From positions 1 through 23,887 of IMG/VR virus record IMGVR_UViG_3300017751_000232: a stretch of DNA of 23,887 nucleotides; one strand, given 5' to 3'. Position 1 is the first letter of the stretch; each line of letters opens with the position of its first letter. Origin of the DNA: a virus. Under the pieces are notes generated by a model. It was not told the origin of the DNA. It did not search any database and was given only the letters and a program-made list of their open reading frames with translations. The position numbers were made by a program, and so were the translations under genes. Shown one piece after another: positions 1 through 7,396 of this stretch.

Positions 1-71
1 GAAACTCCACCGAGTAAGATCCCACCCAATCCAATTAAAAAATATGTTGTTAGCATGTTCTCATTCTCCAT
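1..71 (-). CDS. Start of a small membrane protein, clipped by the left edge
   Basis: Reading leftward, an ATG at 71 opens a frame that stays open to the window edge (23 codons seen), beginning MENENMLTTYF and continuing with a glycine- and leucine-rich hydrophobic run that looks like a transmembrane segment. A GAGGA ribosome binding site lies about 8 bases upstream, overlapping the end of the portal gene, and the start is only 4 bases beyond the portal stop, so it should be co-transcribed and possibly coupled. It could be a small head-region membrane protein or a holin, but the visible part is too short to decide. An internal ATG five codons in is an alternative start. Confidence 0.5.
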   Translation of the reverse strand, partial: MENENMLTTYFLIGLGGILLGGV

Positions 72-75
72 TTTG

Positions 76-2928
76 TTAATCCTCAATTATTACAGGTGCG
101 ATAGTACAACGGCAATTTATGTCCATCGCAGCAGCTCCAAACGAAGCAGGCGCAGGACCTGAATAGCCATCCACATTGAAATCATCGTTAACAGGGATCG
201 GGGCATCGTCGTCTAGTATCGCGTGTGTTTCTCTGACTGAATCGTCACGACTTGAGATCCATTCTTTTAACACTTTGACACCCTCCTCTTTTTCAAACTG
301 CTTGTATGATTCATTTGTAGCTGTGTTAATCGCCTTTGTGGTTTCAGTCTGTGCGATACGTTGAGCGCGCGCCTGTGAAAATGTTGTGCTTTGTCGTATC
401 TTTTCCCCGATCTCAGCATTGCTTAGACCCTGCTCGATTCCTGATCTCACTACTCGCTTGATTTGCTTTTCATTTGTGGCGTTGATCTGTTTTGCAAACT
501 CTAAGATCTGTCGTTCCATTATTGGACGCTCACCAAACAACAGAGCAAGGGGCTTTGTCTTGCCTGTCATATCATAAAGACTTGATACAATATCATTTCC
601 AGTCAGTAGATAGACAGAACGATAAGCGCGCCCGATCACCTTGCCGATCTGCTCAATTTCAAAAGCACGTCCAAGAATCGTTGTATAGTTGATCGCCTTG
701 TTTTGCTGTTGATTAATGATCGCCTGTGCTAGTTTCTCAGCTCGTCTTGCATATCGTGCAGAAGCATCTTCAAGATAGATTTCAACGGCTCTCTTCATTG
801 TGCGCTCAGCAGGTACTACGCTTTTTTGCATCCACTGCTTCCAATATACGTCTTTCTGTACTTTTGTCATGCTCTTAGTTAGCGATCTGCTCTCTGTTAG
901 TCGCTTCTTTTCTTCACTAATCACTTTTCGCATGTGTGACAGCCCACGAGATCCAACTGTTAGCCATTTGATTTGTGCAACTACACCTGCAAGCCTGAAA
1001 TCTTTGAAGTGTCTTGCGCTCCATGCTTCGCGAAGTCGGATCGCTTTCTCTTCTGTGCGCGTTTGTGCAATGCTTGATTTTCTATTGGCTATTGGAAGCA
1101 GTCTTTTGAATTGCTTGTTGCCTAGAATGTTGCCGCCTTTATTCCATATCTGTGGCCATTCTTCTTTTAATTTTAGCGCTTCTTCATGTGGGAATCTTTC
1201 GTATTCTGAATTTCTCAATGCGACTTGTTGATCTTGCCCATCATCGGGAAAGTTTGTCGGATCTTTGTCGCCAACTGATCCCCTTATTTCTAGATCGACC
1301 ATCTTTTTTTTTTCGTCTTTCTTAGACATTGGATGATCTTTGGGAAGTAAATCTGTGTCATGCTTTCCGCTTCGATACTTGCCATTTCTTAGCGCGTACA
1401 GATAGGAATTAACTCTAGCCATTGCCCACTGCTCAGGGCTTGATACAGATGGTCTGACGCTTGCGGGATTTGATTTAAAAGCCCCGATCCCTCTCCAGTA
1501 CACAACAGCAAGCCGAAACTTTGTAGTCGTCTTGGATTTGTTTTGATCTACGTCTTCATTGTGATCTGTTGCTTTTGTAGTTAGTGCCTTTTGTGTTCGA
1601 TCGGGTAGTTCTGCAAATGACTCTTTCATGTTGCCGATCTTTGCTAGCTCATCCTCTTTTGCCTTGCTGACTAGCTGCGTTAATGCCTGTTCAATTGTTT
1701 CTTCTGTCTGACTGGCTGCATCTTCTTCTGTTTCTCTGAATGGGCTATCAGTTAAGCCCTCGTACGCGTACGCTTCAGATGCTGTCATACCTGCATCCAT
1801 ATGAACAGTTATGCGATCTAGTTTCTCAGTGCGTATAAACTGCAGCGCGTCAACATTCTGAAAGTCGATCTGTACATGGAAAGCAGGATCGAACATCTTT
1901 GCGATCCTTGTCATGAATTGTTCAAGTTTCTTTGCTCGCTTTTCTTGGATCTCCCAGTATGTGATCGTTGCCTGTCGTGCTGTTGCGTAGTTGGCATCAG
2001 GCAAGCCGAGCACAGTTGACGGAACGCCACAAACAGCAGATATGTTTTCTCTTACCATTTGACGCAGTGATTGGAATTCGAGATCTCGAGGGGATAGAGT
2101 CAGCGTTTCAACTTTAATCTGTCCACTGAGAGCCATAGCACCCCCGTTTTCTGTCATGCCCTTGTATGCTTGCATGATCTCCTGTCGTCGTCTTCTATCC
2201 CATATATCAGCAGGATCAATAGGCGATAAAAGCACATCAGGGCGTCCTTGCTTGCTTACACTGCTCGCCATGCGTTGCGCGTTGATGTCGGCTGTGATCT
2301 CTTCGTTAAGCGCTTCAACGATACCCGATCCGTACAACTCACCACTAGATCCATTATCCCATGAAGCATTGCGAATATGTACGATTCTTTCAGGGGCATA
2401 TACAACGCTTGATCCTCCGTCGCTGTACTCATAGCCCTGTATCATTTTGACAGGATCGGGAATAATGCGCACGTTTTCAGGATGCAATCTGTATAGGCTT
2501 GTAGGCTTGTTCAGATCTCCAACTATCAACGTGTAACAGTTACCAGTCATCATGAGATCAACAATAAACTGTTCACGAAATAAATACCCGTCAGTAATGC
2601 TTGACGGTTGATTGAACAGTTCAAGCAATTCATGATCTGTTATCTCTGTTGTGTTCTCTCCTTGCCCTCTCAGCAACTTTACAGGCAATGACGCTATATC
2701 TTGACTGGCACGCGTTACACAGGCGTGTGAATAGGCATGCTTGCCGAATACAGCCATAGACTGGCGAGGGGAAAAGACGGGGGCTACTCCGTTTCCTGTA
2801 CTCCATGAAGCGCCATGCTCGGGGGCTTGTGGGTTGCTTTCTACTTGACCAAATGCGCGCGCTATAAAGGATGGAATGAATCGAGTTGCCCAGTTACTTT
2901 TGATGGGCGGCTGCTTCTTCTGTGTCAT
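76..2928 (-). CDS. Portal protein fused to a MuF head-morphogenesis domain (950 aa)
   Basis: The first ~395 residues look like an HK97-type portal protein, which forms the dodecameric DNA gate at the capsid vertex. Typical segments include SHACVTRASQDIASLPVKL, the GNCY region, YRLHPENVRI and VCGVPSTVLGLPDANYATA. The last ~160 residues are a MuF/gp7-type minor head domain: ARAQRIAQTETTKAINTAT, then W-x-SSRDDSVRETH and the closing INCRC motif. Between them, at roughly residues 470-540, is a third conserved-looking block (YWRGIGAF, QWAMARVNSYL, KHDTDLLPKDHP) that I recall from proteins near phage head-maturation genes, without being able to assign a function. Portal alone is usually 400-550 aa, so this is a true fusion. 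AGGAG lies just upstream of the ATG. Confidence 0.93.
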   Translation of the reverse strand: MTQKKQPPIKSNWATRFIPSFIARAFGQVESNPQAPEHGASWSTGNGVAPVFSPRQSMAVFGKHAYSHACVTRASQDIASLPVKLLRGQGENTTEITDHELLELFNQPSSITDGYLFREQFIVDLMMTGNCYTLIVGDLNKPTSLYRLHPENVRIIPDPVKMIQGYEYSDGGSSVVYAPERIVHIRNASWDNGSSGELYGSGIVEALNEEITADINAQRMASSVSKQGRPDVLLSPIDPADIWDRRRRQEIMQAYKGMTENGGAMALSGQIKVETLTLSPRDLEFQSLRQMVRENISAVCGVPSTVLGLPDANYATARQATITYWEIQEKRAKKLEQFMTRIAKMFDPAFHVQIDFQNVDALQFIRTEKLDRITVHMDAGMTASEAYAYEGLTDSPFRETEEDAASQTEETIEQALTQLVSKAKEDELAKIGNMKESFAELPDRTQKALTTKATDHNEDVDQNKSKTTTKFRLAVVYWRGIGAFKSNPASVRPSVSSPEQWAMARVNSYLYALRNGKYRSGKHDTDLLPKDHPMSKKDEKKKMVDLEIRGSVGDKDPTNFPDDGQDQQVALRNSEYERFPHEEALKLKEEWPQIWNKGGNILGNKQFKRLLPIANRKSSIAQTRTEEKAIRLREAWSARHFKDFRLAGVVAQIKWLTVGSRGLSHMRKVISEEKKRLTESRSLTKSMTKVQKDVYWKQWMQKSVVPAERTMKRAVEIYLEDASARYARRAEKLAQAIINQQQNKAINYTTILGRAFEIEQIGKVIGRAYRSVYLLTGNDIVSSLYDMTGKTKPLALLFGERPIMERQILEFAKQINATNEKQIKRVVRSGIEQGLSNAEIGEKIRQSTTFSQARAQRIAQTETTKAINTATNESYKQFEKEEGVKVLKEWISSRDDSVRETHAILDDDAPIPVNDDFNVDGYSGPAPASFGAAAMDINCRCTIAPVIIED

Positions 2929-3002
2929 GTTGTTCTCCTATCATTAAGAGCACTATATCAGATCGGGGCGAGTATTGACACAGACATACATTTCTAAAAT
3001 AG

Positions 3003-3027
3003 AAAAGGGAGCGATCGCCCCCCTTTT
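3003..3027 (-). terminator. Hairpin terminator after the 105-aa gene
   Basis: Read leftward the hairpin has AAAAGGG pairing with CCCTTTT around a GCGATCGC core, then continues into a T-rich stretch. It follows the stop of the 105-aa gene by 14 bases and has the same design as the hairpin at 13950-13972. Confidence 0.7.
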
Positions 3028-3041
3028 GCTTTATTGATTGA

Positions 3042-3359
3042 TTATTCGTAAATCTCACCAGTTTTGATTCGCAATGTGTAAAGTGGAGTTTTTACAGCGC
3101 CTGTTTGTGTGTATGTTTTTCCGTTAAACTCAAAAGACATAGTCCAGTCATACTCGAATTGTACTAATGCCGTATCACCATATTCAAGGGCTTCATTTGC
3201 TAGGATTTCAGTTGCACAGATTGCAGCGCCCTCTTCTGCTTTGTCATATCTGTATAAAGCTACTCTACACTCTCCTATTTGTTGCATGTCAGATTTTGCA
3301 AGTTGTGAAAATGTTTCTGCTTGTGCTTTTACTGTGTTGATGATTTCTTGTTTAGTCAT
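3042..3359 (-). CDS. Small acidic ORFan, box-promoter cassette gene (105 aa)
   Basis: I do not recognise a family. The protein starts MTKQEIINTVKAQAETFSQL with a helical N-terminal half. It ends in a beta-rich part with aromatic residues (VQFEYDWTMSFEFNGKTYTQ). There is no signal peptide or membrane segment, so it is probably cytosolic. It has its own promoter of the shared box type (3398-3439), the (CAA)n leader with GGGATACAAA before the ATG, and a 3' end of TAATCAATCAA followed by a hairpin. That makes it a complete self-contained cassette inserted between portal and terminase genes. Such accessory genes often modify the host or block defences, but nothing in this sequence shows its function. 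Confidence 0.75.
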   Translation of the reverse strand: MTKQEIINTVKAQAETFSQLAKSDMQQIGECRVALYRYDKAEEGAAICATEILANEALEYGDTALVQFEYDWTMSFEFNGKTYTQTGAVKTPLYTLRIKTGEIYE

Positions 3360-3397
3360 TTTGTATCCCGTTGTTGTTTGTTGTTTCTTACATACTC

Positions 3398-3439
3398 AAT
3401 GTAATTCATTATTCTAGGTATGACAACTTATTTATACAA
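3398..3439 (-). promoter_or_regulatory. Box-type promoter A
   Basis: On the minus strand: box TTGTATAAATAAG (3427-3439) directly abuts a -35 TTGTCA (3421-3426), then 17 bases, then a -10 TACATT (3398-3403). The leader after it contains ATGTAAG and then AACAACAACGGGATACAAA before the ATG at 3359. It is one of six promoters with the same arrangement. Confidence 0.7.
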
Positions 3440-3470
3440 CTTTCAACAAAATAAACGAAAAAACATAGAA

Positions 3471-3505
3471 AAGGGGATCGCATAGTCCCACTTAGCGATC
3501 CCCTT
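3471..3505 (-). terminator. Hairpin terminator after the SWIM gene
   Basis: AAGGGGATCGC (3471-3481) pairs perfectly with GCGATCCCCTT (3495-3505) around a 13-base loop. Read leftward it is followed by TTTTCTATGTTTTTT, fitting a Rho-independent terminator about 50 bases past the stop of the SWIM gene. Confidence 0.8.
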
Positions 3506-3555
3506 ACAAAGAACATTGATCGAAGTCCCTACCAACAATCAAGATGTATAGGCTA

Positions 3556-3984
3556 TCACGTTCTTTTGAATTCAACACCGATCTGATTTGAGTTTATAGA
3601 AACTGTTTTCATTAAGTCAACGACGATCTCTTTTGATCGTGGTGGTCTTTCCAGTACAAGAGCAAGCGCGATAATGTGTTTACAATAGCCCTCTTTCTTG
3701 AAGTGCCTATACTCGAACGAGGGGCAAGAGCAAGACGCGCGCCCCTTGCTTGTTATGGATGTGTGATAGCCATCCTGATCGGGCTTGCCTACTGAAGCAT
3801 AAAATATGTATTGCTCTAATACTGATATATGAGCCTGCAAATAATGCTTTGTTTCAAGTTCCATAACTTTTTCAATATGGGCTTTGAGTTTCTTTTCATC
3901 TGTTGCGAGCAGGTCATAGATCTGAGTGAAGAAATAATCAATGATGTCTTTTGACGCGTGTTTGAAAATGTGAATCTTGTACAT
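3556..3984 (-). CDS. SWIM zinc-finger protein (142 aa)
   Basis: Residues 85-103 form a C-x-C-x13-C-x-H pattern (Cys85, Cys87, Cys101, His103; core CSCPSF and YCKH). This is the signature of a SWIM zinc finger, a fold used for DNA or protein binding. The N-terminal 65 residues are helical, and no catalytic domain is attached, unlike most SWIM proteins (helicases, MULE transposases, ubiquitin ligases). The frame is open upstream to 4083. The start is placed at 3984 because GGATAACAAC sits directly before this ATG and the extension would cover the end of the neighbouring gene and a hairpin. It is probably transcribed from promoter B together with the 55-aa gene upstream. Confidence 0.8.
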   Translation of the reverse strand: MYKIHIFKHASKDIIDYFFTQIYDLLATDEKKLKAHIEKVMELETKHYLQAHISVLEQYIFYASVGKPDQDGYHTSITSKGRASCSCPSFEYRHFKKEGYCKHIIALALVLERPPRSKEIVVDLMKTVSINSNQIGVEFKRT

Positions 3985-4020
3985 GTTGTTATCCGTTGTT
4001 GCATATTCTAGAATTTGGAA

Positions 4021-4041
4021 AGGGGAGCGATTACCCCCCCC
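4021..4041 (-). terminator. Weak G/C hairpin between the 55-aa gene and the SWIM gene
   Basis: GGGG and CCCC runs flank TAATCGCT on the minus strand, followed by TTTCC. It lies between two copies of the CAAC-rich leader and may be an attenuator or RNA-processing hairpin rather than a full terminator. Confidence 0.4.
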
Positions 4042-4051
4042 GTTGTTGTTG

Positions 4052-4219
4052 TTAGTCGATGATTGTATAATACTTGATATCACTTGGAAAAAGTATAGTT
4101 ACGCCCGAATCAGGATTGTAAATGTCATACCAAATATCACCATGATAATTTGTAATTTCTACAACTGTCCATGTTCCATATTCATTTTTAAGTTTTGTTC
4201 CGAGTGTTAATTTTGTCAT
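4052..4219 (-). CDS. Very small ORFan behind a box-type promoter (55 aa)
   Basis: The ATG at 4219 opens a 55-codon frame (MTKLTLGTKLKNEYGTWTVV onward, ending KYYTIID). It is placed perfectly behind GGGATACAAA and an ACAACAACGGG leader, identical to those of the 105-aa gene and the 109-aa gene. The sequence is beta-rich and reads like a small SH3- or Sm-like barrel (G-T-W-T-V-V-E-I, then D-I-W-Y-D-I-Y-N-P-D-S-G-V), but I cannot name a family. Its own promoter (4262-4303) and shared leader are the main evidence that it is real. It ends in a hairpin and is followed by the SWIM gene. Confidence 0.7.
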   Translation of the reverse strand: MTKLTLGTKLKNEYGTWTVVEITNYHGDIWYDIYNPDSGVTILFPSDIKYYTIID

Positions 4220-4261
4220 TTTGTATCCCGTTGTTGTGTAAACTTGATTGCTTACTTATAC

Positions 4262-4303
4262 AGTATATATACATATGTATACAATTGCAACTTATTTACA
4301 CAA
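4262..4303 (-). promoter_or_regulatory. Box-type promoter B
   Basis: Minus strand: box TTGTGTAAATAAG (4291-4303), abutting -35 TTGCAA (4285-4290), a 17-base spacer (4268-4284) that is itself an imperfect second box (TTGTATACATATG), and -10 TATACT (4262-4267). The early leader GTAAGCAATCAAGTTTAC is nearly the same as that of promoter D on the other strand 18 kb away. Confidence 0.75.
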
Positions 4304-4318
4304 GATAAGTAAAATAAA

Positions 4319-4561
4319 TCAACTATCACGCAATATTGCCCTGCTTGCATTGAGATAAAGGATCTCTTCTTCGCAGTCTGTGATCTGTGCAAGTGCTTTA
4401 AGTAGAAAGACGAAGTAGGCTGTTTTCGGGATACTCCGACCCCTGATCCAGTTTCTAACGTCCTTTCTTGATACGCCTGTTCTATCTGCCAACTGTGCGA
4501 TCTCTATGTCGTTACGATTCATGATCCCCATAAGCCATTTAGCAAAATGTGTACTTTCCAT
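4319..4561 (-). CDS. XRE/Cro-CI type helix-turn-helix regulator (80 aa)
   Basis: Residues ~15-60 hold a helix-turn-helix: IEIAQLADRTGVSRKDVRNW followed by IRGRSIPKTA, the usual Cro/CI pattern of scaffold helix, turn, recognition helix and a following helix. The protein is a single DNA-binding domain with a short tail, so it is likely a dimeric repressor or activator. The frame extends to a TTG at 4591, but the ATG at 4561 is preferred because GAGGATCAGAAA places a ribosome binding site just ahead of it. The gene begins 12 bases after the TerL stop. It sits beside promoter B and is a candidate for the protein that reads the shared promoter box, but that link is inference. Confidence 0.8.
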   Translation of the reverse strand: MESTHFAKWLMGIMNRNDIEIAQLADRTGVSRKDVRNWIRGRSIPKTAYFVFLLKALAQITDCEEEILYLNASRAILRDS

Positions 4562-4572
4562 TTTCTGATCCT

Positions 4573-6045
4573 CTATTGGTGCATTTGCCAACGTTTGAGA
4601 AAAGCGATCTCATATCTCAGAGCGTCAAGCGCGTGATCATTCGCCTTATGTGGTCGATCACCCTTTTGACTTTTCGCCCATCTATATAAACGAAACTCTT
4701 TAAGCAGTGCCCTACAATTATCATGTATTACAAGATGCGGCTTTCCAACTGCATCAAGTGCAAGTCTTTCTTTTACCCAGTTAATCGTTTCTACTACTCC
4801 CAAATGTTTTGGGGCGGGCTTGTTATCAATTCCACATTCTCGCATCAGTGTCATACGCCCATCACGCGATTCAGGATCAGCAACTGTCCATCTGTATTCT
4901 TCATTGTATCGCTTCTGTATGTTGTTTAAGGCGCGCCCATTCTCTAGGCTAGTCTTCTCTGTTTGATAGTATTCTCTATACACGTGTAGCACGTCCTCCC
5001 GTTCATCATGTGCAAAGAATAAACAGGCGAAAGGATTTCTAACTCCGAAATCAATAGCTCGATCGCGTGGCCAATGAGCAGGCGGATCAAAACTTTCTAC
5101 AACGTGAACATTCCGATCAAACTCAAGATATACAATCCCTTGTTGATTTGTGAATTCTCCAAATAGTCTAGATCGTTGACTTGCATCAGACATGTGAGCG
5201 ATCGCCTTACGCATTTTGACACTTGATACATAGGGATTATCTAGCCCTGAGATCGAATACTGCCCATATCCGACTTGTGGATTTTCAAGAAATACATCAT
5301 GAACCCACGTGATCCCCTTTAGTGGTGTCATTGTGCAGATCACTTTTCCCTTGAAGTCGATACAGCGCAACATAGATTCATCAAAGATCGGTTTCGGATG
5401 TTCTTCATCCAAGATCACAAGAGATACAGCGCCCCCTTGAAACTTCTCCCGTCCTGACTCAGCAGACATTGATAGAATCTTCCCCCCGTTTGGAAGCAGT
5501 GCATGCCCGCGATCCTGTGCTTTCCATCTCACAAACTTTGTTCCAACTGGGCAATACTTTTCGATCTTTGGGCGTAGGTATGTCAAAGCATCCCCATAAG
5601 ACAAGGCAGACACCCATACTTCACTTGGATCTTTTGGGATAAGTTCGATCGGTATCTGATTCAACTTTGCCCATTCTTGAACCCACCACTGGCCCGATCC
5701 TGCTGCAAAAGCAACTGGAAGCATCCCCGCCCCGCTTTCTGTCTTGCCTGATCTGTTACCTCCTGACAATAGAAAGGCTTCGCTGTGTCTTAGGGCGTTA
5801 AGTATTCCCTCTCTTTGGCTTGTGCGCTTCTCTGTGATGTTACAACGCTTGCAAGTATACAGCCCATTACCTACGAAGATCATAGCCTGACCGCACCCCC
5901 TCCCTCTTTCTGACTGGCTGCTTTTTCCATCCCATCTATGACAATATGGAGTCCACAATCTAGCAAGTGCAAGCGGGTATTCTTTGGCGATCGTTTCGAT
6001 CTTGTTTGATACTTGCAGGTATTTGATCAGATTGCTTTTATCCAT
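4573..6045 (-). CDS. terL: Terminase large subunit (490 aa)
   Basis: This is the DNA-packaging motor and headful nuclease. The ATPase domain shows a Walker A GGNRSGKT (95-102), a Walker B SLVILDEE (208-215) and a coupling motif CTMTP (237-241). The C-terminal RNase H-like nuclease has its acidic residues at AIDFG (Asp332), VADPE (Asp390) and NDHALDALRY (Asp470/Asp474). The first 70 residues contain a four-cysteine cluster (Cys35, Cys51, Cys65, Cys68), probably a zinc-binding site, which occurs in only some terminase lineages. Length is normal. The start at 6045 is preceded by AGGG and TTACAAC. TerS lies upstream with several small genes between the two. Confidence 0.97.
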   Translation of the reverse strand: MDKSNLIKYLQVSNKIETIAKEYPLALARLWTPYCHRWDGKSSQSERGRGCGQAMIFVGNGLYTCKRCNITEKRTSQREGILNALRHSEAFLLSGGNRSGKTESGAGMLPVAFAAGSGQWWVQEWAKLNQIPIELIPKDPSEVWVSALSYGDALTYLRPKIEKYCPVGTKFVRWKAQDRGHALLPNGGKILSMSAESGREKFQGGAVSLVILDEEHPKPIFDESMLRCIDFKGKVICTMTPLKGITWVHDVFLENPQVGYGQYSISGLDNPYVSSVKMRKAIAHMSDASQRSRLFGEFTNQQGIVYLEFDRNVHVVESFDPPAHWPRDRAIDFGVRNPFACLFFAHDEREDVLHVYREYYQTEKTSLENGRALNNIQKRYNEEYRWTVADPESRDGRMTLMRECGIDNKPAPKHLGVVETINWVKERLALDAVGKPHLVIHDNCRALLKEFRLYRWAKSQKGDRPHKANDHALDALRYEIAFLKRWQMHQ

Positions 6046-6130
6046 GTTGTAACCCTATCACAATTGTAAAAGTCTTGACACAAAAAGAGAGAGTCAGCAA
6101 GACAGCCAACTCCCTCAAATATAAACGGGG

Positions 6131-6301
6131 TTATCTAAGATCTATCAATGATCCCTGTATATACTCAGCAACTGATCCACAGGGATATACAAGCCTTGTA
6201 TGATGATGTATTCTAACAGACTGGAGAGCCTGCACAACGTCTTCAAATGTTTGTTCTATCCATCCATAATCAGATCCATCATTGATTAACAGTCTGTACA
6301 T
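6131..6301 (-). CDS. Small ORFan overlapping its upstream neighbour (56 aa)
   Basis: The ATG at 6301 opens a 56-codon frame (MYRLLINDGSDYGWIEQTFE onward, with a HHHT segment and ending SLIDLR). It overlaps the end of the 68-aa gene by 23 bases, and CAGGGGGTCACA before the ATG gives a ribosome binding site. The protein is mixed alpha/beta with no recognisable motif. It belongs to a tight run of small genes (6131-7156) between the terminase subunits. The support is a good ribosome binding site, continuous packing and normal codon use, with no homology recognised. Confidence 0.6.
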   Translation of the reverse strand: MYRLLINDGSDYGWIEQTFEDVVQALQSVRIHHHTRLVYPCGSVAEYIQGSLIDLR

Positions 6302-6485
6302 TGTGACCCCCTGCCATTTTGATCAGTGCATCCTCAATCTTTGCAACGATGTGATCAATTGATTCTGTGCTAGTTACGGATATATTAACAAGATGCACGT
6401 AAACATTTTTCTCGTACACTTCGACCTTTTGAACCTTGAAAACATTGATCCACTGATAGCCGTCTTTTGTTTTTAATTTGATCAT
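6279..6485 (-). CDS. Small beta-rich protein, FlbD-like pattern (68 aa)
   Basis: The protein begins MIKLKTKDGYQWINVFKVQ and continues with short beta strands and TESIDHIVAKIEDAL near the end. This order (IxL, a turn, a hydrophobic-N position, a V-x-V-x-L strand, then S-x-E/D-I helix) resembles FlbD/Sm-like small proteins. The resemblance is by eye only. Its start overlaps the stop of the 99-aa gene by 4 bases (ATGA), so the two are translationally coupled, and their patterns suggest they are distant paralogues. Confidence 0.65.
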   Translation of the reverse strand: MIKLKTKDGYQWINVFKVQKVEVYEKNVYVHLVNISVTSTESIDHIVAKIEDALIKMAGGHNVQTVNQ

Positions 6486-6781
6486 TGTTGCTTCTCCTTG
6501 ATCCTTTTTTCTGCTTTCTGACTGGCTGTCTTGTTATTATCAAAGGCATGAAAATCAGCCCCTGCACGTTTGATAACATCAGTCAGATCAATCATAGACC
6601 CCTCAACAATGAAAGGATCAGGATCGTTAACTGTCTGAATTCTACAAAGAGAATCCTCGCGCGGTGGTCCATGTGCTTCGATAGATACAATATGATCTAC
6701 GTTGAGCAATACAGATCCAGTACGATAGATCTGATCGTTGTCGTCTAGTCGTGCAATGTTTAAGCCTATAAACTTTGACAT
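6482..6781 (-). CDS. Small beta-rich protein, possible paralogue of its neighbour (99 aa)
   Basis: The sequence runs from MSKFIGLNIARLDDNDQIYR through VLLNVDHIVSIEA, a short insertion (HGPPREDS), FIVEGSMIDLTDVIKRAG and a lysine-rich helical tail. The central pattern (a hydrophobic-N position, then I-x-S-I-E, a strand, then S/E-x-I-D-L) parallels the 68-aa protein it overlaps. No family can be named with confidence. GGGGGCGAC upstream of the ATG is a strong ribosome binding site. It follows the HTH-containing 121-aa gene by 9 bases in the same transcription unit, expected to start at promoter F. Confidence 0.7.
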   Translation of the reverse strand: MSKFIGLNIARLDDNDQIYRTGSVLLNVDHIVSIEAHGPPREDSLCRIQTVNDPDPFIVEGSMIDLTDVIKRAGADFHAFDNNKTASQKAEKRIKEKQQ

Positions 6782-6790
6782 GTCGCCCCC

Positions 6791-7156
6791 TTATGCTCTT
6801 TCAGCGTTGATCTTAGTTGTATAGAGCATGTACGCGCTCAAAGTGTCTTCAGGGTGCAAGCACTCAGCAAGGCGATACAAAAAGTGTACAGCAGGAAATA
6901 CTTCGCCCCCTTTCCATTTGTTGATCGATGCACTTGATGTATTAAGAGCAGCTGCGATCTCTTTTACTTTGAAATCTGATACTTTGATCTCTGCATTGAT
7001 CAGATCTGCAAATGTTCCGTTCTTTCGTAGACGGGTAACAGTTCGCCCCCATTCTTTGATCTCTTTCCGTTCGTTGCTCATTTTATCCATTACCTCTAAT
7101 GTTTGTTTTGTTGTTGTTGTGTTGTTTAGTTGTCTTTGTATGTCTGCTAGGTTCAT
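6791..7156 (-). CDS. Helix-turn-helix DNA-binding protein (121 aa)
   Basis: The C-terminal half has an XRE-like arrangement: SDFKVKEIAAALNTSSASIN followed by KWKGGEVFPAVHFLYRLAEC. The N-terminal ~45 residues form a charged, probably coiled-coil arm (MNLADIQRQLNNTTTTKQTL). The start is set at 7156 because AACAACAACGGAGCAAAAA, the genome's standard leader, sits directly before this ATG. The longer frame to 7240 would run through the end of the 44-aa gene. As one of two XRE-type proteins here, it is a candidate regulator of the shared promoter box, although which sites it binds is unknown. Confidence 0.78.
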   Translation of the reverse strand: MNLADIQRQLNNTTTTKQTLEVMDKMSNERKEIKEWGRTVTRLRKNGTFADLINAEIKVSDFKVKEIAAALNTSSASINKWKGGEVFPAVHFLYRLAECLHPEDTLSAYMLYTTKINAERA

Positions 7157-7178
7157 TTTTTGCTCCGTTGTTGTTAAA

Positions 7179-7313
7179 TTATATACCAAGAATGAATAGA
7201 AGTACTTTTGCGACTGATTGCTTAGAATTTCCTTTTGCAATTATTTTATCGCCCTGCTTCAGTAAGAATAATGTCTTGCCTGAAATGTTGTATGATGTGA
7301 TTTCGTATCCCAT
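7179..7313 (-). CDS. Tiny ORFan behind box-type promoter F (44 aa)
   Basis: The ATG at 7313 opens a 44-codon frame (MGYEITSYNISGKTLFLLKQ onward, ending LLFILGI), with CAACAACAACGGAGCATATC directly before it, the same ribosome-binding leader as the 71-aa gene at 11742. The protein is beta-rich with a hydrophobic C-terminus and resembles no family I know. It is the first gene after promoter F (7355-7396). It is placed on the basis of its leader and promoter, not homology. Confidence 0.65.
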   Translation of the reverse strand: MGYEITSYNISGKTLFLLKQGDKIIAKGNSKQSVAKVLLFILGI

Positions 7314-7354
7314 GATATGCTCCGTTGTTGTTGTGTACGCTGTGTACATTATCA

Positions 7355-7396
7355 ATGTAATACATATTTACACACTATGCAAACATATTTATACAC
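7355..7396 (-). promoter_or_regulatory. Box-type promoter F, overlapping the stop codon of the gene before it
   Basis: Minus strand: box GTGTATAAATATG (7384-7396), -35 TTTGCA (7378-7383), a 17-base spacer containing a second box TGTGTAAATATG, and a weak -10 TTACAT (7355-7360). The TAA stop of the 57-aa coiled-coil gene lies inside the box. The -10 is poorer than in the other five copies. Confidence 0.6.

Noticed and set aside
800-1231. 143-codon plus-strand frame inside the portal gene
   Set aside because: It is antisense to a clearly conserved portal-MuF protein, has no ribosome binding site, and its cysteine/serine-rich product has no pattern.
3985-4083. N-terminal extension of the SWIM protein (asparagine/glycine-rich)
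   Set aside because: The Asn run is translation of the CAAC leader and G-rich hairpin, which is non-coding in character.
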